The notes under the pieces: generated by a model
What the model saw: the letters and a program-made list of their open reading frames with translations, nothing else
Databases searched by the model: none
What the model was told of the DNA's origin: nothing
Assembly: GCA_026770585.1 (NCBI GenBank)
Contig: MU646386.1
Location: forward strand, 701,897 to 713,391
Direction: 5' to 3'
DNA length: 11,495 nt
From: Baffinella frigidus
Lineage: Eukaryota > Cryptophyceae > Cryptomonadales > Baffinellaceae
Part shown: piece by piece, positions 1 to 9,400 of the stretch
Layout: each line of letters begins with the position of its first letter
Position numbering within the stretch: position 1 is the first letter of the stretch
Made by a program: the position numbers and the translations under genes

Positions 1-83
1 AGGGTTTAGGGTTTAGGGCTCAGGGCGTAGGGTTTAGGGCATAGGGGATAGAGGTTAGGGGTTAGGGGTTAGGGGTTAGTGAG
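1..83 (+). repeat. Degenerate TTTAGGG array
   Basis: Units TTTAGGG, GGGTTAGGG and variants (ggcataggg, gcgtaggg) fill the left edge. It belongs to the intron after the DFG-APE exon. Confidence 0.9.
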
Positions 84-116
84 GGGGCACCTGGGGTGCA
101 GCCCTCTGGATGTTCC
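84..116 (-). pseudogene. Short copy of the APE end of exon 26 (copy c)
   Basis: The minus strand reads GGAACATCCAGAGGGC and on to a CCCCAGGTGCCCCC end, matching the last 30 bases of exon 26 and its donor (GGGACCATCCAGTGGTC ... GAGGTGTCCCC). Only the exon edge is kept. Confidence 0.6.
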
Positions 117-140
117 TAAACCCTGAAACCAAACCCCAAA

Positions 141-198
141 CCTGGGGCTCCGCCCACTGGATGATCCCCGCAGCCTCGGAGGAGGTTGCGGCCCTCCG
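141..198 (-). pseudogene. Decayed copy of DFG-APE exon (copy b)
   Basis: It reads RAATSSEAAGIIQWAEPQV, with a deletion in the Thr/Ser stretch, loss of the DFG part and APE changed to EPQ. It lies on the 3' side of exon 26 and is followed by repeat. Confidence 0.75.
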
Positions 199-340
199 AA
201 AATGATCAAATCGAGACTGGAGCTTGAGCCATTTCGTTCGAGGAAAGGTTCGAGGTCGCACCTTCCCCCGAGGGAAATGGCCTATTTCCAGCCTCGATTT
301 GGTTTACGTTGGAGGGCAGTAGGGGTGAGGGTGGGGACAC

Positions 341-418
341 CTCGGGCGCCGACCACTGGATGGTCCCCGCAGGCTCAGAGGAGGGGATGGTGGAGGTTGC
401 CGCGCCGAAATCTGCGAC
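341..418 (-). CDS. Exon 26: kinase activation loop, DFG to APE
   Basis: 78 bp, phase 0 at both ends, acceptor ATGGCAG, donor CCCGAG then GTGTCC. It encodes VADFGAATSTIPSSEPAGTI then QWSAPE. DFG binds magnesium; Thr and Ser residues in the loop could be phosphorylated; GTIQWSAPE resembles the GTxxWMAPE of Raf/CTR1-like TKL kinases. Helices F to I of the kinase must lie to the left of the window. Confidence 0.93.
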
Positions 419-3400
419 CTGCCATTGAACCAAAGGCCACGGTCAGCCTCGAGTGCTGCGTTGAGTGATCTGAAACTGCTAACCGTGGACTTTGTTGAAA
501 TCCCGGCACGTTCGGAGGAGGGTGTTGTGGAGGTTGCCGCGCCGCAGTCGGCGACCCAGGGCACGATCAGAGAGAGAGATAGTTCGTTATTGACGACCAA
601 CTGGTCCGGATCAACTTCATCACCGAGGGGGTTCATCGGGACGACGAGCACCATGGGTGTTTGACAACCCGGTTCCCGGTGCGAGATCATTCCTTGAGGT
701 CCATATCAGTTGGTTTTTCGCTTTTCGCGCAAACAATGAAACAAAGGCAAACATTGACGATGCTGGTGCTCAACCGTCAATTGATGCCATTGTTTATTTC
801 TGAAGATCGAGAGGTGAGAGGTAAACCCTAAACCCTCAACGTTTTAACCCTAAACCCCAAACGTTGTCCTCTCCCCACACGGATCATAAAGATGACTAAC
901 ACAAACAACCCTAAACCCTAAACCCTAAACCCTAAACCCTGAACCCTTAACCCAAAGTTTACTAAATAAGAGACCTTGGCAGTCATGGCACTAGAAAGGA
1001 AAACGTTGAGTGACTTGACGTCGCCTGATTTAGGGTTTAGGGTTTGGTTAGAGTTTCGGGTGTCCGGTTTCGGGTTTCGGGTTTTGGGCTTTGGGTTTCG
1101 TGGTTCTGGGTTTGGGGTTTGGGGTCTGGGGTTTCAGGTTTGTGGTTTGTGGTTTAGGGTTCGGGATTCAGGGTTTAGGGTCTAGGGCTGAGGTTTTAGT
1201 GCGCACGGTGCATGAACGGCGGGCGCATCGCGTGCATGAACTCCAGCCCCGCGGCGCTCTCCCGCCCCAGCCGCCTGGTTTTGCGTTTCTTTGTATTTGT
1301 TCGGGTTTGTACGGGTTTGTTTGCGATTGGTTATGTTTGTTTGTGTTTGTTTGTTTGTTTGTGTTTGTTTGTATGGGTTTGTTTGTTCGGGTTTGTTTGT
1401 TTTGTTTGTTGTTTTTGTTTTTTGGGGTTTATTTGTTTGGGTTGATTTGTTTGGGTTTGTTTATTTGGGTTTGTTTGTTTGGTTTTTTTTGTGTGGTTTG
1501 TGTGGTTTCGGGTTTCGGGTTTAGGATTTGGTTCAGTACCTGGCGGTTTCCTCGTCGAAGCGCTTGCGCGCTGGGACCAACTTCGTGGTGTAGTAGTCGA
1601 AGATCGATCTGTCGAGACGGGCTTGTTCCTTGAGGCTCATACACTATTGTATCACTCAACTCGATGCTTAGGGGCCTACCTAGGGAATGTATCGAGAAGA
1701 TCTGTAAAGAACGGGCCAAAATCGATCACCTCACAGCGCGTCAGATACACCATCGAGGTGCCTAAATCCTAAATCCTAACCCCTGAACCCTAAGCCCTGC
1801 CTCCTCGCGGAGCTAGAGCCGGTCTGGTACATTTTGGATCACGTTCGACATGGGTTCTGGATCGTTTTTGCCACCCTCGGCGTAGCAAATGTGCAGTCGT
1901 TTGCGCGAGCAACTTCCGAGAGTGGCAAAAACGAGACGGAACGCATCACGACTTATAAAATGTGTCTCAGATCCAGCGCGGCATCAGAGCTATTCTGTAC
2001 ATTCAGGGGTTAAGTTCCCTTTGGTATCTACCTGAAATAGTTTAGATGGACTGCGGCTGAGATAGGATTAAAAGACTAGTAGAGTAAATGTGATATTTCG
2101 AAGGCGTTCGGTAGAGGGCATTGCAAACTCGTGTCTGGCCTAATTTGGCATGGAAGGGCTTAAAAGGCACTGCAAGTTACTACACAAAAGGTAAACGTCG
2201 GTTTAAAATAGGTCCCTCTAGAATTCTTGTGTGGGGTAGGGCGGGACCCGAGCGGGCAGATTTCTGAAAGCATGCAGATTTGCGGCTGGGTCGTAGCCCC
2301 GATCAGCTGCAGGGTTTCGGGTTTAGGTTTGGGGTTTAGGGCTTGGGGTTTAGGGTTTAGGATTTAGGGCTCCACATTTAAGGTTTAGGATTTAGGGTTT
2401 AGGGTTTAGACTTTGGGGTTTAGGGTTTGGGGTTTAGGGTTTAGGGTTTAGGGTTTAGGGTTTAGGGTTTAGGGTTCAGGATTCAGCAGTGCTTTAAAAG
2501 AATAAGACCTGGTGGCAGTTGGGATGCGTCATTTTGCGCATGAGGGCCACTTCCTGCTCCGTCTCTCTCATCACCTGTCCATTATGAAACTTGACGTCAA
2601 ACGCTACCCCCTCGCTAGCCCTCTCTCGTCGTCTCTAATCAGACCACGCCACAGCCCACAAAGGGGGTCGCCAAAAGCCGACCCCCCCTCAGTGCATCGG
2701 TTTTCAAAAGCCGTCCCCGTCAAATGGGACGGTCGGAAAGAGCCGAACCCCCTCGAGCAATCTGGCGTGGTGTTGCCACCAGGGCAGGGGGGTGTGAGTC
2801 AACTGGGATCGAGCGCCCTCTCCCCGCCCCACGCCGCACTACAGATTTAGCATATCGTTCCAGGTGTCGAGTGCACATGACCTCTCTATAGGTCCAGTTC
2901 AGACTTGTAGGAGGTGAAGTTAGAATCCATCCGGAAAATGCTCGTATGAGCGGCCGACACGGGGTACAGTAAGTGGCACAATGCGGAGCATGTGCGGCGC
3001 TGACGCTGGTTGTTCGGCAATAAATTACCAATCTCTCTCCAGTTCAGACACAGCCTCGGTGAGGGTGCATACATGGCGGCCGTGTTGGTAGTAATGCAGG
3101 TCTCTCTCTTCGCCACCCGGCACGCCAAACACCGGCGTCGCACGCTCCCTGAACAACCAGGCAGGCGGAATTTCCGAAAATGAAAACCCCGAAAATCAAT
3201 GATATTCGGCGTTTTCATGTTCGGATTTTAAATCATGAACTCCTGACCCGACCCGACCCGAATTCTGACAAAGCCCATTTATCACCTGGGGGGTGCCTTG
3301 GGTCCAGAGGAACTTTGCCGCAACCTCCCCGTTGACCCCCGCGTAGGTTGCCTGGTTTCGGGTTTGGGGTGTGGGGTGTGGGGTGTGGGGGGGGTGATGT

Positions 3401-6400
3401 GGGGTGTGGGGTGTGGGGTCTGGGGTGTAGGGTTTGGGGTTTAGGGTTTGGGGCTGGGTTTGGCGTTGAGGGCTTAGGATTCAGGGTTCAGGGAACGTTA
3501 CTGAGTAGGCGACGCCCTGCCCCCCTTCTCCCAGCTTCTTGATCGTCCTCAACTGGTTGATGGTTTATGGTTTTTGGATTATGTTTTATGCTTTATGTTT
3601 TATGTTTCATGGTTTATGGTTTATGGTTTATGGGTGATGGTTTCAGGTTTCGGTTGAACGTTTCGGGGTTCGGGTTTCGGGTTACGGGGTTTCGGTTATC
3701 GGGTTCCGGGTACATGTTACTCTGCAGGCAGGCGTTTGCGTTTGTCAACACAAACCCTCCTGGTGTCAACACCGAGAGGAGGGTTTAGGGTTTAGGGTTT
3801 AGGCTTCTGGGTCCAAATTTTAGGGTTTAGGGTTCAGGGCTCAGGGTTTAGGGGTTAGGGTTTCGGGTTTCGGGTCTCAGGTTTCAGGTTTCAGGTCTCA
3901 GGTCTCAGGTTTCAGGTTTCAGGTTTCGGGTTTCGGGTTTTGGGTTTCGGATTTCGGGTTTAAGGTTTCGGTTTCAAGGTCTGGTGCGATACGAGCCTGA
4001 TTTCGGGTTTGGGGTTTACGAGAGCCAGGTCGACGTGATCGATCTTGGGAACCGTGCAGAACTGCGACTTGACGAGCGTCACGCACTGGCTGCGCGGGTC
4101 CACCGCCTGCCGCAGGTTGTGAGCCTCGTTCAGAGACTCAACCCCTTTACAAAATGCTTTACAAATTTGTCAACTAAACTGTGTCAAGGAAAGAGGTGCG
4201 AGTTGGCGAGCGTCACGCTTTGGTTACGGGGGTCGCCTGCAGCAGGTTGTGAGGATCAGTCGCTTTACAAGTGTGTAAAGCAAAGTGTGGAACGCAAGGA
4301 TGGAGAGAGGGAGGAAGGGGGGGGGGGGCGAGGGAGCGATGGAGCGAGGAGGGATGGAAGGATGGAGGGATGGCGGGCAGGACGGAGGGACGGAGGGACG
4401 GGGAAGCACCGGTCGCGGGAGCGGAACCGTAGGCCTGGTTTGAGGGTTTCGGATTTAGGGTTTAGTGTTTAGGGGTTAGGGGTTAGGATTTAGGGTTTGT
4501 GGTTGAGGGCTCAGGATGAAGGGTTTAGGGTACCTGTGTTCAGGGTGCCTGCAAGAGCGCCGTGTATGGAGGGCACGAGGGAGGGGCCAGGAACGCACCG
4601 AAGGTTTACGGTTTGGGGCTTGGGGTTTGGGGTTCCGGGTTTCGGGGTTCGGGGTTTAGGGTTCAGGGTTGCACCGATCCTTGAAGTGGTTGTCGGCCAT
4701 CATGTCGCTGAACCTGCTTTGGGGGTTGAAGTTTAGGATTCAGGTTGTAGGGCTTGGGATTTATGTTGTGTTTAGAGTTTAGGGTTTAGGGTTTAGGGTT
4801 TAGGGTCTAGGGTTTAGGGTTTAGGGTTCAGGTTTTGGGTTTTGGGTTTAGGGTTGAGGGGTTAGAATTTGTGGTTTGGGGTTTGGGGTCTAGAGTTAAG
4901 GGTTTGCCGTTCGTCGGGGAGGAGCGTGCGGTAGAGAAACTGCAGAATCTTCGGGATGTCGATCACCTAGGGTTTGGGGATTTGTGTGAAGGTTTTAGGA
5001 TTCAGGATTTGGGATTCAGGGTACAGGGTTTAGGGTTCATGGAGTGCGGTTCATTCAAACGGGCTTGGAGGGGCTCGGGGACGTGTCAGGCACAACCCCA
5101 CGCCTTAAACCATACACCCCATACCCTAAACCCTAAACCAGAAACCCTAAACATGAGTTTAGGGGCGGGGCTCTCACCTCCGTGTTGGTCTTGGAGGAGG
5201 TGCTCTTAAGCTCATCAAATATCCTGCGGCAACTACTGTTTCAGAATTCTGCAACGTTTATTCCAAAAGGAGATGTGTGATACGTTTTATTTTTGAAAAG
5301 TCTGGTAATGGAAACTAGTGTGGTATGCTGTCACCTACCCCCTGCGGACACTTTCTCCCTTGAGAGTTACTTTCTTTTTAATGTACCACTTGGCACCAGC
5401 ACTAGTAAAGCGTTCGTGTGGTCAATTTCGTTGGCACGAAACTCTTTTTGAAAAGGATTCTGTGAGATGAGAGTGCACCGTTCCGCGTTTGAAGGCAGGA
5501 CCCCCATCTCCTCCCGAAGCATCTCCTGCATCTGCGACGGAGAGAAGCGGTCAACATTCCCTCGTCTTCTGGCCGCTGTCTGGAGCCAACTGAGCAGGTT
5601 TTCAAAAGCTGAGACCGGAAACCCGGTCTCAGCTTTTTCATTTTAAGAGTCCATCTCCTTCAGGATTCAGGTGAACATTTTTAACATCGTGTCTCATCCT
5701 CGCTCGGCAGCGGAGGTGTGCAACGCAGGAGGGCAGTTGAGTGAGGATGGAGGCCTTGAAGGAGTAAAGTTTTCCAGACCACGCCAGGTCATAGATGGAA
5801 ATTTCATACACACACGTTCGCGCTAAAAGTGTCAACATACCTTCTCCAGGTACAAATTCTTGTTATTCCGGCGGCAAAGAGCTCCAACCCCCAACACGTT
5901 TGGCGCGTTACCGGGAAGAATCAGCTTCTCTAGATCGTGCAGTAATATGAAATTTCAATGTATGACATGACATGGTGAGCCACTTTACATGGGAGTCTCC
6001 GTCAAGGGTTCAGGGTTGAAATTGGCACCTGCGGAAGGGTCAGGCGATAATTGCGTTCGATGTTATACTTGAGGAACGCGCAGTTCACCTGGTTTCGGGT
6101 TTGGGGTTTAGGGTCTAGGGTTTAGGGTTTAGGGTGTAGGGTTTAGGGTGTAGGGTGTAGGGTGTAGGGTTTAAGGTTTAGGGTGTAGGGTTTAGGGTTT
6201 AGGGTTTAGGGTTTAGGGTTTAGGGTTTAGGGTTTAGGGTTTAGGGTGTAGGGTTCAGGGTTTAGGGTGTAGGGTTTGAGGTTTAGGGTGTAGAATTGAG
6301 GGTTTAGGATTTAGGGTTTAGGGTTTAGGGTTTAGGGTTTGGGGTTTAGGGTTTGGTGTTTGGGCTTTAGGGTTCAGATTTTACCAGCCCTTTCTCAATC

Positions 6401-9400
6401 TATTTGGTCACACCAAATTGGTGGGACGTTGCTCCTTTTCGCCCCAAAGTTGACGGATCGGTATCACACACCCATAACTTGAGCAGAATCGGTCAACCCG
6501 ACTCAGAAAGATCTAGGTTTGGGGGTTTACCTCGACGAGCGCTTGCTTGACCTGATGTATAAGTTTCAGGGTTTAGGGTTTAGGGTTTCGGGTTTTGGGT
6601 TCAGTTTTTAGGGTTTGGGGTTTGGTGTTTGGGGTTTGGTGTTCAGGGTCAAGGGTTAAGGGTTTAGGGTTTAGGGTTTAGGGTTTCGGGTTTCAGGTTT
6701 AGGGTGTGGTGTTCAGGATTTAGGCTTGCTTGACCTGGTGTGCCTGCTTCGAGTTGCCCACCAGCTTCTGGTACGACCTGCGGGGTTTGGAGTTTGGGGT
6801 TGGGTGTTCGGGTTTTGGGCTTCAGGGTTTTGGGGTTCGGGTTTGGGGGTTGGGTTTGGGGTGTGGGGTCTGGGGTTCAGGGTTTCGGGGTTCGGGTTTA
6901 GGGTTGTCGGTGTAAGGACTAGGGTTGTCGATTTAGGGTTGACGGTTTAGGGGTTACAGTTCAGGGGTGGGGGGTGAGGGGTAAGGGGTGAGGGGTGAAG
7001 GGGTGAAGGGTGTGGGGTGAGGGGTGAGGGTTCAGGGGTTCTTAGGGTTCAGGGTTCAGGTTTTGGGGTTTGGGGGTCAGAGATAGATAAGCACCAGAAA
7101 ATTCAGGTGTGGGGTTTACGGTTGAGTGTTACCCATCCTGGACCATGAGGCCCACACGAGAATGCTAGAGGGGCCTTTTTAAATCCGAGATGTAGCCTTT
7201 GTGAGTAACTTTCATTGCCCTTGGAGCCATTCTAGGCGAAATGACCCCAGACACGAGGTTGGAACACCCTATCCTGGTACAAATATTTACAACACTACAT
7301 GTGAATAGGCCCCTCTTGCATTCTCGAGTGGGCGTGACGCAGATGCCTCGTTAGAGAGAATCTTAGGGTTTACGGTTGAGGGGTCAGGGTTTACGGTTAC
7401 CCGTCCTGGACCAAGGTTTAGGGTTTACGGTTAAGGTGGAGGTTTTAGTGTTTTACGGTTAAGGTTGAGAGTTTGGGGTTTAGGGTTGAGGTTGAGGGGT
7501 TAGGATTTGCGGTTACCCGTCCTGGACCATGAGGAACGCGAGGAAGCAGAACTCCCAGAAGTCGAGGTCGATGTCTCCCGACTGGTTGTGGTCCGACTAG
7601 ATGCGGGATACGGCTTTACGGTTTGGGGGGCAAGACTTTATGGTTTCGGAGGGGGCAGGGGGTGGGGGAGGGCAAGGGGGAGGGGAAACGGGGGGGGGGG
7701 TTCATGAGGCAGAGGGTTTGGGTGTCCCTAGACTGATTGTGGTCCACCTAGTGTTTCGGATTTTGGGTTTCGGGTTTCGGGTTAGGGGTTTCGGGTTTCG
7801 GGATTCGGGTTTCGGGTTTGGGGTTCAGCGTTTTGGTTGTAGGCAGGAGGAAGGGAGGAAGAGAGAGGGTGAGGGAGGGAGGGTGATTTTGGCGTCGGGT
7901 TGTGGTTTTCGGGTTGAGGGGGGCACCATTCGGGCGTAACGCATGGCGCCCCCCCAACCGTGGGGTTGAGGGTTCAGGGTTTAGGGTTGAGGGTCTAGGG
8001 GTGGGGTGGGGGACCATGCGGGCATAACGTTCGAGGCGCGAGAAGAAAACGACCTTCTCCTCCCTTCCAATCACTTTCTGTTTGAAGTGGACCAACTCGT
8101 GATTTCAGCTAATATCTTTGGGGCGGTTTTGACTCGATTTCGACCGCTTTACCCCCAAAATAACCAAAACCCCGTCCTCGATTTGGTCCACTTCAGAGTT
8201 GTGGCGCAACGCTCGAGGCGTGAGAAGAAGACGACTTTCTCTTCCTGCCCAATCACCTTCTGTTTGAGGGTTGGGTGTTTATGGGTTAAGTTTACTCCCA
8301 TTTCTATTCTCGTAGCGGCCAAAAGATCGAAGGATTTCTTGGAAAGCAAGAGATCCAGCGCCTTCACATCCCGCCCAGTCACCATCTGTTCGAGGGTTTG
8401 GGGTTTAGGGGTTAGGGTTCAGGGTTTGGGGTTTAGGGTTTGGGGTTGAGGATTTGAGGGTTGAGGGTGTAGGGTTTAGGGTTTAGGGTTTGAGGGTTCA
8501 GGACTTAGGGTTTAGGGTCGAAGGTTTAGGGTTTAGGCGCCTGGCCTCGTCCCTCTCAATACGCCAGGACTCGAGCTCCCGACCCACTCAAGAGGCTACA
8601 GGGAACACGTTTGAACGAGAATTGGATCCTTTTCTTCAATTTGCATTGGAAATGGTCACGCCACCCCCGGATATCCGGGGGCGACGGTGACCCGTAGCCT
8701 TCTCAGTGGTACCGCGACTGGAAACCCCTTCTCTCCTCAGATAGACTGGGTTTACCCGATCTATTAGGTTATGAGCCCTGATCCAATGGCCCAAGAGACG
8801 TTTTTGTCTCTATCACTCATCCATAACGACCCCCCTGCAGGATCGAGGCACTCAGAGCGGCACGGAAGCAGGGCCTTTCTGCAGGATACGTTCCAGTTTC
8901 CGCCTATTTTGGGAGTTAGAAGAACCTAGAGGACCTACAGCAGTGATGCAGTGGGTTCGGTTGTGTTGCTCTAAATAGTGAATAAACCCCTCGCTTTCTC
9001 GGTTCGACCCTCACTGAGCATCCACGCGCCCTGCAACAGACGCTACCACCAAGGCTGTGCCAGAGGGGGAAGAGAGGGGAGAGAGAGGGGAGAGAGAGGG
9101 GAGAGAGAGGGGAGAGAGAGGGGGAGAGCGAGGGAGAGAGAGGGAGAGAGGGGGGGGGGGCGGGCAGAGCGAGGGAAGAGAGAGAGGGAGAGAGAGGGAG
9201 TGAGCGCGGGAAGAGAGACAGAAGAGCCAGGGGAGAGAGAGAGGGCCACCAAGGCTGGGAGGCGCTCACCTCTTCGTCCACGTCGAACCCCCCCCCCCGA
9301 TGGTTTGCGCCCCTTGGCCGTGAGGCTTCATAACCTGAACACCGCCCCCGCTGGTTTGAGCGCTCTTTCACCCCGGATTTGAGGGGTGAAAGCGGCCTCT

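Larger units (their letters stand above)
5535..6025. other. Non-repeat intron between exons 12 and 13
   Basis: A 490-bp stretch lacking the telomere-like repeat except near 6004. It contains a perfect 15-bp hairpin (5604-5637) and a possible cryptic exon (5841-5927). Open frames of 60 to 80 codons on the minus strand here do not look like a known protein. Confidence 0.55.
7605..8008 (+). repeat. TTTCGGG array with G-rich and exon-fragment inserts
   Basis: TTTCGGG units at 7753-7815, G-rich runs at 7645-7700, and GAGG runs at 7850-7885. Exon fragments at 7722-7752 and 7923-7942 are embedded. It is the intron between exons 8 and 9. Confidence 0.8.

Noticed and set aside
1-83. A true chromosome end (telomere)
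   Set aside because: The units are degenerate, and similar or better arrays occur throughout the window inside a gene, so these are interstitial repeats.
640-710. A GACCTCAAG word on the minus strand resembling a kinase DLK motif
   Set aside because: No acceptor, a stop two codons later, and the true catalytic-loop exon was found at 975-1024.
1609-1643. Upstream extension of exon 23 to ATG (MSLKEQARLDR)
   Set aside because: In frame and open, but the acceptor at 1608 restores the expected PLGSIFDYY kinase sequence and phase. A start codon in the middle of a kinase domain is not credible.
1806-1900. A minus-strand reading HICYAEGGKNDPE that looked like a kinase hinge
   Set aside because: No fitting acceptor or phase, and it overlaps an inverted-repeat arm. 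The segment at 2248-2306 gives the hinge with exact phase on both sides.
2512-3218. Open frames of about 100 codons on both strands between exons 20 and 21
   Set aside because: No domain, no splice-consistent phase, and overlap of opposite strands; most likely chance frames in GC-rich intron DNA.
3241-3262. CRISPR-like or minisatellite array of ACCCG units
   Set aside because: Only three short units; ordinary microsatellite.
5604-5640. Rho-independent terminator
   Set aside because: The hairpin plus T-run has the right look, but the surroundings are a eukaryotic intron.
5402-5838. Two minus-strand open frames of about 66 and 79 codons
   Set aside because: No recognisable domain; they span the hairpin and part of exon 13 in another frame. 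Treated as intron.
976-8690. Many open frames with GLGFRVWG, FGVWGLGF, LNPKPETLN or VCLFVFVC-type translations
   Set aside because: They are translations of the TTTAGGG, TTTCGGG and GTTT repeats, whose 7-base or 4-base period rarely makes stops. They have no independent support and some overlap real exons on the other strand.
8916-9382. Open frames over the GA-rich tract on both strands (SLSPLSLPS and REREGER proteins)
   Set aside because: Low-complexity artefact; both strands are open for the same reason. Only the short FDVDEE end beside a good donor is kept.
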